This document shows positions 42,618 to 52,232 of a stretch of 62,278 nt of DNA, piece by piece. Position numbers and translations under genes: made by a program. The notes under the pieces are model-generated. The model did not search any database. It had not been told where the DNA came from and was given only the letters and a program-made list of their open reading frames with translations. The DNA lies in the NCBI GenBank assembly GCA_021300155.1, contig JAJTID010000035.1, positions 1 to 62,278 on the forward strand, in the 5' to 3' direction. Origin of the DNA: Pirellula sp. GTDB taxonomy: Bacteria > Planctomycetota > Planctomycetia > Pirellulales > Pirellulaceae. How positions within the stretch are numbered: position 1 is the first letter of the stretch; every line of letters starts with the position of its first letter.

Positions 42618-45452
42618 ATGAGCTCAGACACCCCTTCTTCACGTAACCCACAAGACGATTCTTCGAATTCTAGTCACCGAAGGCGATCTGGCCGCCATCG
42701 TTCGAGTGGCCGATCAGGCAGGGGTAGTAGTTCAAACGCCGCGTCTGGACCGCTTCAATCCTTCGTCCCCGGCGCGTTAGAATTCCTGTGTCGTGCCGTC
42801 TGCATTTTGTTGATCATTCTTACACCTTGGTTTTTAGGCTCTGTTCAGTGGACCTATCAACAGATGATTTGTTGGGGTGCAGCTGGATTGGTTTGTTGTC
42901 TAGCGTTGCTAGCGATTGCAAAGGTCATCTTCCAGCAAACGGCGCCGCGCGTACCGTGGACTTCATGGGTGTTTCTTGCACTAGCGGCATGGGCTTGGCT
43001 TCAGTCGCAGCAAGTCTTTTCTGTATTAGATGATTCAGGTTGGACGCCGCAATCTGTCGTGATGCAGCGTTGGGCATTGGGCGTAACGGAGTCGCCCAAG
43101 GCGATTGCCGATCGAACAATCCAGCTAGACGGATTTGTTCCTAACCAATTGCCATGCGATCTTGCCAAGCTCGAATCCATGAAGCTCGCATGGAGTATTG
43201 AGCCCTTACATACTCGGGGGGCGGTCTTCGGTATGCTTCTTTGTTCGCTCATGTGCTATTGTGGTGCGTCTTTGTTCTCTTCCAGACGAGGCCAACTTGC
43301 GCTTTACATTACCTTAACAGTTATTGGGGTAGCGATAGGTTGCTTTGGGATTCATGGGGCGCTTTCGTATCAAACCGAAAACTTTCTCGGGCTTCGGACA
43401 GGGGGGTCGTTTGCTTCGTTTCGATCGAAGAACTCTGCTGGTGGATTTTTGAATATATGCATCGCGGGCTGCATTGGATTGGTTGCATGGACGATGACCT
43501 TCTTGAAGAGAAAACGGACGGATGTCCGATATAGATTCAGTGATGCAAGCGTGCTGATGAGAATTCGTGGTGCAGTGGAAGATTTCCTCTCGGATCTGAA
43601 CACACCTCAGATCGCTTCTCTACTGTGTCTTATTACGATCGTCGTAGCTTTGATCATGAGTTTGTGCCGTGGAGCGGCGGTGGGGGCGTTGGTTGGAATC
43701 ATTGGTGCTTCCTTGTTAGCAAATCATGGAAACAAAGGTAGAGGGAATTGGATTCCAGTGTTGATTCTTCTCCTCACATCGATCGGGTGCATGTTGGCAT
43801 TTCAGGTCGACGACGATAGTCTTAAGAGACTTGAAAGCCTTGCAGAATTAGATCTTGAATTGGAATCGATCAAAGGTCGCTCCTATGTCTGGGGACTAGC
43901 ATGGACCGCGATGAGCTACTATGGTTTGCTAGGCAGCGGACTGGGCACATTTCACTTCGCCTACCTGCCTTTCCAAAACCCTTCCTCTCCTAGTTGGTTT
44001 TATCATGCGGAGAGTCTATATGCCCAGTGCGGAGTGGAGTTGGGCTATCTTGGTTTAGCTGTTCTGTTTGTTGCAATTGTTATCAGCTTCCTGACAATTC
44101 AAAAACGTGTTCCAACCGAGACATGGAAGTCGGCTTATCCGGCTAAGATTGCGGGCGCCTATTTATTGTTAAGCCAGGCATCACACTCGGCTGTGGATTT
44201 CGCAGTCATCTTTCCTGCGTTGTTTATCCCTGCCTGTCTGCTTCATGGCGCGGTGACCGAGTCTATTCGGCTGTCGATCGCAACCGGTTCTAGACCGGTA
44301 GATAAACGCGAATCAGCAGTCGTTGTTCTCCCAGTGAAGCGAAGTTCTGGGACCCTCGCGTTTTCGATGACGCTATTTTTACTGATGGGTGGTATGGGCT
44401 ACATGTCCTACTCCTCTTTAGCAAGTCTAGCCGCAGGGGAGCAACTAGAACTGCGAGCCAGTGAAGAAGATAAAGTATCATTCGCTGAACGCCAACCGGG
44501 ACGCGTGACACGACTACTGGAACATTGGCCGTTCGATACCGAGACGCTCAAGACGAATCCGCAGGCGCTGAAGTCTATTGCTGACGCGTGTATCTACGAC
44601 TTTCGCATGAATCAGTTGCTCGACATCCCTGCCAATGTGCCGAATGAGACCGCATGGCCGAACACGATGCCCATCTTCATGCAACTCGGTTTGGACAGAG
44701 ACTCAACAGCGGAGGGACAAGCGAAGATCGTTGAATTAGCAGGTGGACCTGCGGCAATTCAATTGATGGAACAGGCCTCCAGTTTTTATGCTCGCGCCAA
44801 CATGCATTCGCCCTTGGACTGGCGACTTACTTGGGGACGTTGTCTCACCACCCTTCGCTGCAGTCGAGAGGATATGTCGAGAGTTCTACCCGCCGCAGAT
44901 TGTTTAGGGCGACACGTTCCAAATCTGATTCTGAACGCATCATTTCTCTTTAGAAAACAATTATCCGACGAACAGGTAGACAAAATGTGGAAACAAGCCA
45001 TGCGATCCAATCCTTCTTCCGCCGTCGAAGCCGCCAAAATGATTATTGCAGAACGTGATATCGAGACTTTGGATATCGGGATTTTTCCCCAACGGTCAGA
45101 GATCCTGGTCCGTCTTGCCCAATCCGTTTTAACGAAAAGCAAATATCCCGAACTGCACGACCAACTTTGGAAACGCGCAATCGAAGTTTTAGATAAATCG
45201 ACCATGTCGGAAGCCACGAGAGAGATCTGGCTTGCCGATGCCGCACTTGCGTTGGACGACGTGAAGAGTGAAATCGCGCATCTTCGAGTCGCCATCCGTT
45301 TTCAACCTACTAACGTGTTGCTCGCTTGCCGATTGATCGAACGTCTAATCAAAGTAGGGGAGTTCCAACAGGCGAAAGCTCTCTACGACAAGGCCTATGA
45401 ATTAGAGCCGTCCAACAAGGCCCTTGAAGCCATCAGGGCGAAACTACGCTAG
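42618..45452 (+). CDS. O-antigen ligase/polymerase-family protein with C-terminal TPR-like region
   Basis: The 944-residue protein starts with a Ser/Arg-rich cytoplasmic tail (about 1-55), then about ten or more transmembrane segments (about 58-570). A Wzy_C-type loop lies within, with GRSYVWGLAWTAMSYYGLLG, SGLGTFHFAYLPF and WFYHAESLYAQCGVELGYLG, the features of O-antigen ligase or polymerase enzymes. After another membrane segment near 590, the remaining 340 residues are helical with TPR-like units (for example FQQAKALYDKAYELEPSNKA). It should polymerise or ligate the exopolysaccharide at the periplasmic face. It is divergent from the lipoprotein and exporter genes across the 42.3-42.6 kb region. 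Confidence 0.85.
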   Translation: MSSDTPSSRNPQDDSSNSSHRRRSGRHRSSGRSGRGSSSNAASGPLQSFVPGALEFLCRAVCILLIILTPWFLGSVQWTYQQMICWGAAGLVCCLALLAIAKVIFQQTAPRVPWTSWVFLALAAWAWLQSQQVFSVLDDSGWTPQSVVMQRWALGVTESPKAIADRTIQLDGFVPNQLPCDLAKLESMKLAWSIEPLHTRGAVFGMLLCSLMCYCGASLFSSRRGQLALYITLTVIGVAIGCFGIHGALSYQTENFLGLRTGGSFASFRSKNSAGGFLNICIAGCIGLVAWTMTFLKRKRTDVRYRFSDASVLMRIRGAVEDFLSDLNTPQIASLLCLITIVVALIMSLCRGAAVGALVGIIGASLLANHGNKGRGNWIPVLILLLTSIGCMLAFQVDDDSLKRLESLAELDLELESIKGRSYVWGLAWTAMSYYGLLGSGLGTFHFAYLPFQNPSSPSWFYHAESLYAQCGVELGYLGLAVLFVAIVISFLTIQKRVPTETWKSAYPAKIAGAYLLLSQASHSAVDFAVIFPALFIPACLLHGAVTESIRLSIATGSRPVDKRESAVVVLPVKRSSGTLAFSMTLFLLMGGMGYMSYSSLASLAAGEQLELRASEEDKVSFAERQPGRVTRLLEHWPFDTETLKTNPQALKSIADACIYDFRMNQLLDIPANVPNETAWPNTMPIFMQLGLDRDSTAEGQAKIVELAGGPAAIQLMEQASSFYARANMHSPLDWRLTWGRCLTTLRCSREDMSRVLPAADCLGRHVPNLILNASFLFRKQLSDEQVDKMWKQAMRSNPSSAVEAAKMIIAERDIETLDIGIFPQRSEILVRLAQSVLTKSKYPELHDQLWKRAIEVLDKSTMSEATREIWLADAALALDDVKSEIAHLRVAIRFQPTNVLLACRLIERLIKVGEFQQAKALYDKAYELEPSNKALEAIRAKLR

Positions 45453-45518
45453 AGTCTATGACGATTTAGCCATCTGCTCCATCTGTTTTATCTATAGGTT
45501 TCGCGTAGGAGGTCCAGT

Positions 45519-46625
45519 ATGTGGTTTTCTCGGATCGTCTGGCTCGTACTGTTTGTAACCGCTGTACAAATCTCTACAGCGACAGCCGCGACCTATTCGG
45601 CTACAACCACCCGGCAGCCTGAAGCCGTCATGTATGCCCAGCAAATGTCGAAACAACTCTCAACTCAAGAATGGCTAGGCCCCATCGCTGCGGTTGCAAT
45701 CTCGCCATTTTTTGGACTCGCCTGCCTTTCAGGGATTGCAACTTATGGACCCGAATGGCTTCAGCAGAAAAGTGCGTTTCTTTCAAGCGATAGTCCGATG
45801 AACAACCCTTTTCTATTTTGGGGAATGTCCGTGGTAACAGTGATTACCAGTTTGCCTCGCTTTACCAAAATTAGCAAACCTCTATCCCTATTGACGGAAA
45901 AACTAGAATTGTATTCTGCCATCATCATTTTGGTGATCTTGAAGTTTGCTGCAACCGCATCCATACAATCTCCCGCATCGGTGGATGTGGCGTTAAATTC
46001 GGGATTCTTTAGCGTCTCCAATGATGTCATGTTCGCCATCGCAGCGGCCGTGAATTTGATTGTAATCAACACGATAAAGCTCGTGATCGAATTTCTTGTT
46101 TGGCTGATTCCCATTCCCTTTGTTGATTCGGCCCTGGAGATATTCAACAAATCGCTCTGCGCGGGGTTTGCTGCACTCTATGCCTACAGTCCGCTTCTAG
46201 CATCACTCGTCAATCTTCTGCTCTTCGTAGTCTGTGCCTTTTTGTTCTTGAGAGTGACTCGGTATCTAAGTTACCTAAAAACTCTCTATATCTGGCCAAC
46301 GGTTCGATCCGCCATGGGAATCGACGAATCCAAGGAAGTGATCTTTCCTGGCTTCACTCTCCACAAATGGAAAGGAATCCCCTCGCGATCCGAACTGCAA
46401 CTTGAAAAGAAAGATGGAGGCCGCATTGGAATTCTCTACAGCACCTGGTTGACAACCCATGCGCTGGGGACAGCGACGATTCAATCTGCCTCCTCGGGGA
46501 TTTTGGCAGACCGATATGTTCTGAGTGTTGGAGGGGATGAAGTTTCCGTGGATGTTCGAAAGGGCACGATCGCCAAAGATCCACTCCATAGCCAAGTCAA
46601 CTCCGCGACCACGGGCGCAACTTAG
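45519..46625 (+). CDS. multi-pass membrane protein, function unknown
   Basis: The 368-residue protein starts with a signal peptide (FSRIVWLVLFVTAVQISTAT). Then come several membrane segments: GPIAAVAISPFFGLACLSGI, NPFLFWGMSVVTVITSLP, YSAIIILVILKFAATASIQS, DVMFAIAAAVNLIVINTIKL and SLVNLLLFVVCAFLFLRV. The C-terminal 110 residues look soluble and beta-rich (EVIFPGFTLHKWKGIPSRSE). An early ISPFFGLACLSGIATYGP motif faintly recalls DUF4126-type membrane proteins. AGGAGGT six bases before the ATG is one of the best ribosome-binding sites in the window. It follows the polymerase by 66 bases. Function unknown. Confidence 0.75.
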   Translation: MWFSRIVWLVLFVTAVQISTATAATYSATTTRQPEAVMYAQQMSKQLSTQEWLGPIAAVAISPFFGLACLSGIATYGPEWLQQKSAFLSSDSPMNNPFLFWGMSVVTVITSLPRFTKISKPLSLLTEKLELYSAIIILVILKFAATASIQSPASVDVALNSGFFSVSNDVMFAIAAAVNLIVINTIKLVIEFLVWLIPIPFVDSALEIFNKSLCAGFAALYAYSPLLASLVNLLLFVVCAFLFLRVTRYLSYLKTLYIWPTVRSAMGIDESKEVIFPGFTLHKWKGIPSRSELQLEKKDGGRIGILYSTWLTTHALGTATIQSASSGILADRYVLSVGGDEVSVDVRKGTIAKDPLHSQVNSATTGAT

Positions 46626-47017
46626 AGGACGGTACAACTACATGAACTTGCGCAAATGTGCCTTCCGCGATCGTCATGGATTTGACACTCGACGAATCCG
46701 ATGCGGAGACCACGTTGAATGAGTTTGCCACTAGCAATGAGACGCTTACTAACAACCGGTCGCATGAAATGGATGTGGAGGTCGACAGTTGAAAAATCTT
46801 GCCCTTCGTCTAACGTTCGACCGAACGCGATTCCCATCGCTGCATCTGCGAGCGCGGCAAGAACCCCGCCATGCACTCGCCCCATCGGATTGTGCAGTCT
46901 CATGTCCACTGCTAATTCAACGGTTGCCCGGCCCACAGTTCGATCCTCTTCGGTAGCAGGATGAACATGAAAGCCTATCAATTGAGAAATCGGCGCTTCG
47001 GTAAATCTATCGGACAT
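46622..47017 (-). CDS. PaaI-type hotdog thioesterase
   Basis: The 131-residue protein has the PaaI pattern LHNPMGRVHGGVLAALADAAMG, with catalytic-helix Gly/His (VHGG) and Asp of LADAAMG, followed by STVDLHIHFMRPV. The N-terminus includes PISQLIGFHVHPATEEDRTV. It should hydrolyse acyl-CoA thioesters. The stop overlaps the convergent membrane protein gene by four bases, and its start overlaps the end of the gene at 47007 by 11 bases. Confidence 0.88.
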   Translation of the reverse strand: MSDRFTEAPISQLIGFHVHPATEEDRTVGRATVELAVDMRLHNPMGRVHGGVLAALADAAMGIAFGRTLDEGQDFSTVDLHIHFMRPVVSKRLIASGKLIQRGLRIGFVECQIHDDRGRHICASSCSCTVL

Positions 47018-47387
47018 TTTTGCGAATGGTTGACGGTGTAGGCTCGCTCAGATTGAATTCTTGCAAAAAGAAGTCGGCCTCGATTTTTCGCACACTCTTC
47101 AACTGAATATCGCCGGAAGTGGGATTGATATGGTAAACCGCTAATGTTTGCTTTGTCTGTTCAAAAATAGCAATCTGCTGAAAACCATTGGAAAGTAATG
47201 CACTTGCCATCATGCTTGTCCCAGAAGAACCGACATGTGCCGGAGCTATTGCCGAGACTGTCCCAACCCCAGGTCCAGGTATAGTTGCGTTCTGACTCCA
47301 GATAGTACCGTTCGATAGAAGGGTCGCATAACCAAGTCCAAACAAGATCGTCGTAGCGGAAAGCCCGCGTAAAATCCGAATTCGCAT
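47007..47387 (-). CDS. small exported protein, function unknown
   Basis: The 126-residue protein has an N-terminal hydrophobic signal (LSATTILFGLGYATLL) and a Gly/Pro/Ser linker. The C-terminal domain reads FQQIAIFEQTKQTLAVYHIN, then GDIQLKSVRKIEADFFLQEF. This last part resembles a small beta-hairpin domain that is repeated in many planctomycete exported proteins. It overlaps the PaaI gene start by 11 bases, which indicates translational coupling, yet the two functions have no obvious link. I cannot name a family. Confidence 0.65.
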   Translation of the reverse strand: MRIRILRGLSATTILFGLGYATLLSNGTIWSQNATIPGPGVGTVSAIAPAHVGSSGTSMMASALLSNGFQQIAIFEQTKQTLAVYHINPTSGDIQLKSVRKIEADFFLQEFNLSEPTPSTIRKNVR

Positions 47388-47690
47388 CGTGCACTACTCC
47401 AAAAGAACAAAGACAACATCAGGCTTTCTACTTTCCAGAGCATACTTTCCGCCAGATCAATCCACCATTCTCTACGCGAATCGCATTCGCAGCATTCCCG
47501 TTTTTTGGCGAGTCATGATTCGTATTTCCCCGTGCTGCCCTGGATGGGTGGGAAATCGGGGAGAAGCTGCCGGATGTCTCGGGAACTGCATCAGGCCTGG
47601 GAACTGTGCGAATTGTACGGCCTCTGCTATGTTTATCATTATGATTTAGCATCAACATCTCTTTTCGCCTTTCTAGCAAGAAGACAGTCA
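47388..47690. other. intergenic region between divergent genes
   Basis: About 303 bases separate the exported protein gene from yceH. Frames inside it have no recognisable product. It should contain the divergent promoters. I saw no repeat or terminator worth naming. Confidence 0.5.
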
Positions 47691-48476
47691 ATGGACGAGA
47701 TTGAAATGGACTCTACGGAAGAGGGGGCAACACCGCCTACAGTTTCGGCTTCGCAAATTGTTTCCGTACCACAGCTCTCTGCAGAGCCACAGTGGAAACC
47801 ATTGACAGCCAAACAACGTCGCGTTCTCGGAACATTGATGGAAAAATCAAAGACGACGCCAGATGCTTATCCCATGACCTTTAGCGGCCTTACGACAGGT
47901 TGCAATCAGAAAAGCAATCGGGAGCCGGTCACAAATTATTCCGTGGAGCAAGTCGAAGCCGTCGTTGATGAACTTCGTTCTCTTGGAGCGGTCACGATTG
48001 TCCAGGGTTCTGGACGAGTAACCAAGGTGCGTCACTACGCTTATAATTGGATGGTTCTGAACAAAACAGAAGCAGCAATAATGACCGAATTGCTGCTTCG
48101 TGGAGAGCAAACATTAGGAGAACTGCGAACGCGCGCATCGCGAATGGAGCCCATTGATGATCTAAAGCATCTTCAGCAGCTTTTTGACGACCTGAAGGGC
48201 CGAAACCTTGTGGTAGAACTTTCGCCACCAGGGCGAGGACAACTCGTTACGCACAATCTCTATCCCGAATGGGAGCTCGATCAACTGAAGGGAAAATCCG
48301 CAAATGTTGCGGCTTCTCCATCGATGGATTCGGAAGATTCCGTACCGGCAATCCATACACGCAGTGTCGGCCCCTCCAAAGTGAACGAAGAGTTGGAACA
48401 ACTCAAGAAAACAGTGGAATCGTTAGCAACTCGGCTTGCTCATATTGAGTCCGAATTGGGGATCAAAGCTACGTAG
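47691..48476 (+). CDS. yceH: YceH (DUF480) family protein
   Basis: The 261-residue protein contains the DUF480 winged-helix pair: LTAKQRRVLGTLMEKSKTTP, then YPMTFSGLTTGCNQKSNREP, VVDELRSLGAVTIVQGSG, and in the second half MTELLLRGEQTLGELRTRAS. YceH-type proteins are widespread, about 200-215 residues, with unclear cellular role; this one carries an acidic 40-residue N-terminal lead and a helical C-terminal coiled coil (VNEELEQLKKTVESLATRLA). ATG 47691 is preferred over an in-frame start at 47505, whose leader looks random. Confidence 0.88.
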   Translation: MDEIEMDSTEEGATPPTVSASQIVSVPQLSAEPQWKPLTAKQRRVLGTLMEKSKTTPDAYPMTFSGLTTGCNQKSNREPVTNYSVEQVEAVVDELRSLGAVTIVQGSGRVTKVRHYAYNWMVLNKTEAAIMTELLLRGEQTLGELRTRASRMEPIDDLKHLQQLFDDLKGRNLVVELSPPGRGQLVTHNLYPEWELDQLKGKSANVAASPSMDSEDSVPAIHTRSVGPSKVNEELEQLKKTVESLATRLAHIESELGIKAT

Positions 48477-48502
48477 CTCATATTCACCGAAATTTTACCT
48501 TT

Positions 48503-48538
48503 GTAGAGAACCGAGTGAGCGTAGAGAACAGAGGGAGC
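48503..48538. repeat. imperfect 18-bp tandem duplication
   Basis: GTAGAGAACCGAGTGAGC (48503-48520) is followed directly by GTAGAGAACAGAGGGAGC (48521-48538), 16 of 18 bases identical. It lies in the 281-base gap before the chemoreceptor gene. No function is evident. Confidence 0.7.
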
Positions 48539-48757
48539 ATAGTGTTTTGAGGATGTAGCCTTTGTGGTGAACCACTGAGCATTGCCCCGTAGAAGAAACA
48601 AGCATTTAGCGATTTTTCCATGCACAGCAGGGGGGAGCCTCACTACTTGTTTTGAACTGGATACTTCGTGCCAAGTATTTTTCGCCGCTAGTCGATCGTC
48701 TTGAAAATAGGTTGGTCTAGTAGCCGACGTTCGATTCTCCAGATTGGGTATTTTTTT

Positions 48758-50110
48758 ATGGCAAAGTTCGCCAGTTTTTTCTCTACGGACAAAGCAAATC
48801 AGAATCACGAATCGGTCGAAGTTGCTCGATTGAACTCCGAATTAGAATCTTTGCAGTCCATGTTTCAATCGTTGTCCAGGTCGAATGCAATCATTGAATT
48901 TGAACCCAACGGAGTTATTCTGGCTGCGAATGATAACTTCCTTTCAGTCACTGGATACAGCCGGTCAGAAGTTATCGGCAGGCACCACAGGATGTTCGTT
49001 TCGCAGAATTACGCGAATTCGGCGGAGTACCGAAACTTCTGGAGTTCATTGGCTGCGGGTGAATTCCTCGAAGGAGAGTTTTGTCGTGTTGGCAAAAATG
49101 GAAAGGACATCTGGATTCAAGCCTCTTACAACCCGGTGATGGATGCCAACAACAATATCACAAAGATTATCAAAATTGCATCCACCATTACGGCGAAAAA
49201 ACAGCGCGATGCGGAGTTGATGAGCCAGGTTGAAGCGGTGGATCGTTCCTATGCAGTTATCGAGTTCAATTTGGATGGGACCGTCCGCACTGCCAATGAG
49301 AACTTTCTGAAGACACTTGGATATTCGCTCACTGAAATTCAGGGGAAACACCATCGAATGTTTGTCGATCCGTCCGAGCACCAGTCGGAGGCCTACAAGA
49401 ACTTCTGGGCACAGCTCAACCGAGGCACCTACTACCAGGGGTTATTCAAGCGAATCGCGAGGAATGGAAATGTCATCTGGATACGGGCAAGCTACAACCC
49501 AACGTTCAATGCCCATGGAGAGGTAACTGGATTTGTAAAGTACGCGATGGATGTTTCAGCAGAGGTTGGGCGTCGAGAACAAACGGCGTCCATCAGTGAG
49601 GCGATTTCATCAACTTCTTCGCAATTCACACAAACAATCAATGAGATCTCCGAAAGTGTCAACCGCACCGCTGGCCTCAGCCAAGACGCAAGTCGATTGA
49701 CGACGGATACCAAAGCCTACGTTCAACGATTGGATGAATCGAGCCGTGTTATTGGGAAGATCGTAGAAGTCATTCAGGAACTGGCGGACCAAACCAACCT
49801 GCTCGCTCTGAATGCGACCATCGAATCGGCTCGGGCTGGCGAGGCTGGACGCGGCTTCGCGGTGGTTGCTAGCGCTGTAAAAGATCTGGCAAAACAAACA
49901 GGAACTGCTACGAAGAACATATCGGAGACAGTGGAAAAAATTCAGTCCAACATTGCGGACGTCGTTACTTCCATCGATGGGATCGAACGAAGTGTAATGG
50001 ACGTATCCAGCAGCATGAACACAATCGCCACTGCCGTAGAAGAGCAATCGGTGACCATGCGCTCCATTAGCCAGACAGCCGAAGAACTAAGGGACTTAAG
50101 CAGCAATTAA
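48758..50110 (+). CDS. soluble methyl-accepting chemotaxis protein with two PAS domains
   Basis: The 450-residue receptor has two PAS domains (about 45-150 and 165-275) with near-identical motifs: [20 protein letters not shown] and [20 protein letters not shown], then [16 protein letters not shown] and the [20 protein letters not shown] segment. A signalling domain follows (about 290-450) with the hairpin tip [20 protein letters not shown] and [20 protein letters not shown]. There is no transmembrane segment or signal peptide, so it is a cytosolic sensor, perhaps for oxygen, redox or energy state. ATG 48758 is chosen over an in-frame TTG at 48701. No che genes are nearby. Motility genes are not seen, so it may feed a non-flagellar pathway. 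Confidence 0.9.
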   Translation: MAKFASFFSTDKANQNHESVEVARLNSELESLQSMFQSLSRSNAIIEFEPNGVILAANDNFLSVTGYSRSEVIGRHHRMFVSQNYANSAEYRNFWSSLAAGEFLEGEFCRVGKNGKDIWIQASYNPVMDANNNITKIIKIASTITAKKQRDAELMSQVEAVDRSYAVIEFNLDGTVRTANENFLKTLGYSLTEIQGKHHRMFVDPSEHQSEAYKNFWAQLNRGTYYQGLFKRIARNGNVIWIRASYNPTFNAHGEVTGFVKYAMDVSAEVGRREQTASISEAISSTSSQFTQTINEISESVNRTAGLSQDASRLTTDTKAYVQRLDESSRVIGKIVEVIQELADQTNLLALNATIESARAGEAGRGFAVVASAVKDLAKQTGTATKNISETVEKIQSNIADVVTSIDGIERSVMDVSSSMNTIATAVEEQSVTMRSISQTAEELRDLSSN

Positions 50111-50184
50111 CAACCGTTGCTAAAGCCCAGTTTGCTAACGCCTATTTCAATCTAGCCTACAAAAGGTGAGGTAGGCCGAGAACG

Positions 50185-50279
50185 CCGGGGCAATTGTCCC
50201 GGTCGCCAATAAGTCCCTGCAAAGTCAATAAGCGCGGGACGATGGTTCTATCCGCGCGGGACAATGGTCCCACGCTACA
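50185..50279. repeat. cluster of REP-like palindromes downstream of the chemoreceptor and ilvB
   Basis: CCGGGGCAATTGTCCCGG (50185-50202) is an 18-base near-perfect inverted repeat. Two direct copies of about 17 bases follow, GCGCGGGACGATGGTTC (50232-50248) and GCGCGGGACAATGGTCC (50254-50270). The second has a GGGAC/GTCCC stem and runs into ACGCTACA (50272-50279). It lies between the convergent ends of the chemoreceptor and ilvB. It is probably a mix of intergenic repeat elements that may end transcription or protect mRNA ends. Confidence 0.65.
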
Positions 50280-50307
50280 GTTAAACCTTGATTTTGTAGG
50301 CTGATAC

Positions 50308-52086
50308 CTATTTCAGGATCATGTCATCTACCGTCTTGCCCGATGGAATCATCGGCAGGACGTGTTCTTGATACGGAACCTCGACATCGAGAACAAACCC
50401 ACCGGGGTAATTGATCATTTCTTGTAAGGCAGCTTCGAGGTCGCATTTCTTTCGTACGGTTGCTGCACCGAGGCCGTAACCCTTTGCAATCTGCACGAAG
50501 TTGGGATACCGATTCGCAGCGTAGGAATGGGCGACGGTTGAGCCTGGGCCACTCGCTTCTTCATCGTCGATTGGACCGAGATACGTATGCGCTCGATTCG
50601 AACCCATGAATCGATCTTCCCATTGGACCACCATTCCGAGATGCTGATTGTTCAAAAGCAAAACCTTGACCGGTAGCTTCTCGCATCGCAACGTTGCAAG
50701 TTCCTGGATGTTCATCTGGAACGACCCGTCTCCGTCGATGTCGATCACCAATGCGTCAGGATGGGCCGCTTGTACACCCATCGCGCATGGCAATCCAAAC
50801 CCCATCGTTCCCAGACCGCTGCTACTCATCCACGTTCGAGGTTTCCGGAATTGGAAGAATTGAGCGGCCCACATTTGATGCTGCCCCACTCCCACCGTTA
50901 CATAGGTCTCGCGATTTTTGGTAAGGTTCGAAAGTGTTCGAATCGCATGCTGTTGCAAAATACCGTCAAACTGTTCGTCATACGCAAATGGAAACTTGGC
51001 CTTCAAGTCCTTGCAGTGCTTCACCCATGCAGAAATATCCTCTGGAGCTTCAACAATCTTGTTGAGTTCGGATAGAGCCACCTTGATATCACTTCGCACC
51101 GAAATGTGGGCGATCTTGTTTTTGTTGAGTTCAGATGGATCCACATCGACGTGCACAATCTTGGCATTCTTAGCAAATGAAGCCAAATGCCCGGTGACTC
51201 GATCATCAAATCGAACGCCCAATGCGATCAATAAATCACACTCTTTCACCGCATAGTTCGCATAGGCACTGCCGTGCATCCCCAACATATCCATCGAAAG
51301 CGATGCGTCCGCAGGATAAACCCCAAGACCCATGACGGTCATAGTGACAGGGATTCCTGTCTTTTCAACAAGCATTCGAAGTTCGTTGGAAGCCTCCCCT
51401 GTTACGATTCCTCCACCGCAATAGATTATTGGGCGTTTGCTATGCTTGATTGCCGCAGCGATTTGACGAATTTGCTCGGGTTGAGCATCCGGCAATCTGC
51501 CTGGTTTGTAGCCTGGCAAGTCCATGGGTACATCCCAGTCGACCTCGCAACTCATCATTTGAACGTCTTTTGGAATATCGATCAAAACAGGTCCCGGCCG
51601 ACCAGTCGTCGCGATATGGAAAGCCTCTTTCATGATCCGAGGTAGATCCTCGGTTTTGGTCACCAAGTAGTGGTGCTTTGTAATTCCCCGACAGATTTCG
51701 ACCATCGGAGTCTCTTGAAACGCGTCAGAGCCAATTACCGCCGTCGGAACCTGCCCTGTAATGGCCAGCAACGGGATCGAGTCCATCTTCGCATCTGCAA
51801 TACTGGTCACTAAATTGGTCGCACCCGGCCCACTCGTTGCCATGGCCACGCCGATCTTACCCGTGGACCTTGCATACCCCTGGGCAGCAAACGCACCACC
51901 CTGCTCATGTCTTGGCAAAATCGTGCGAATCTTGTCCCCATAAAACGTAAGGGATTGGTGCAGCGGCATGCTGCAACCGCCAGGGTAAGCGAAAATGACG
52001 TCGACGCCGTGATCCACCAAAGACTTAACCACAATATCGGCGCCAGTCATGACAGTGGTTGCTTGGCGATCTGAAACGGAAGCCAT
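50308..52086 (-). CDS. ilvB: acetolactate synthase large subunit
   Basis: This 592-residue ThDP enzyme makes acetolactate (or acetohydroxybutyrate), the first common step of valine, leucine and isoleucine synthesis. It shows [40 protein letters not shown] (catalytic Glu), [20 protein letters not shown], and the C-terminal ThDP motif [20 protein letters not shown] with [11 protein letters not shown]. Length is normal. An insertion near 495-515 ([15 protein letters not shown]) is somewhat unusual. The regulatory small subunit IlvH is not in the window. The gene is flanked on both sides by related hairpin repeats (50254-50279 and 52180-52200). Confidence 0.95.
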   Translation of the reverse strand: MASVSDRQATTVMTGADIVVKSLVDHGVDVIFAYPGGCSMPLHQSLTFYGDKIRTILPRHEQGGAFAAQGYARSTGKIGVAMATSGPGATNLVTSIADAKMDSIPLLAITGQVPTAVIGSDAFQETPMVEICRGITKHHYLVTKTEDLPRIMKEAFHIATTGRPGPVLIDIPKDVQMMSCEVDWDVPMDLPGYKPGRLPDAQPEQIRQIAAAIKHSKRPIIYCGGGIVTGEASNELRMLVEKTGIPVTMTVMGLGVYPADASLSMDMLGMHGSAYANYAVKECDLLIALGVRFDDRVTGHLASFAKNAKIVHVDVDPSELNKNKIAHISVRSDIKVALSELNKIVEAPEDISAWVKHCKDLKAKFPFAYDEQFDGILQQHAIRTLSNLTKNRETYVTVGVGQHQMWAAQFFQFRKPRTWMSSSGLGTMGFGLPCAMGVQAAHPDALVIDIDGDGSFQMNIQELATLRCEKLPVKVLLLNNQHLGMVVQWEDRFMGSNRAHTYLGPIDDEEASGPGSTVAHSYAANRYPNFVQIAKGYGLGAATVRKKCDLEAALQEMINYPGGFVLDVEVPYQEHVLPMIPSGKTVDDMILK

Positions 52087-52155
52087 TCTCGGTACTCCAA
52101 AAAGTTAGAAATCCAACGAATCTTAAGCTATGAGTATACCACTTGAGAAAAGGTT

Positions 52156-52200
52156 CGTCGAATCAAAACAACTTATCCGGAGCGACGATTCGACGCTACA
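52156..52200. repeat. hairpin repeat upstream of ilvB sharing ACGCTACA
   Basis: CGTCGAATC (52156-52164) is the reverse complement of GATTCGACG (52187-52195). The latter is followed by ACGCTACA (52193-52200), the same 8-base end as the repeat at 50272-50279. Read on the minus strand the two elements start TGTAGCGT and then form different stems. It lies in the 146-base gap upstream of ilvB. Confidence 0.5.
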
Positions 52201-52232
52201 ATCCCGTCGGCACCAACCTGCAAGTCATGGAG

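Noticed and set aside
48539-48757. Cyclic-di-GMP or similar riboswitch before the chemoreceptor
   Set aside because: A GCACAGCAGGGGGG stretch drew attention, but I could not build a conserved riboswitch core around it.
50185-50279. Simple Rho-independent terminator
   Set aside because: The stems are not followed by a T-run on either strand, so I list the region as repeats instead.
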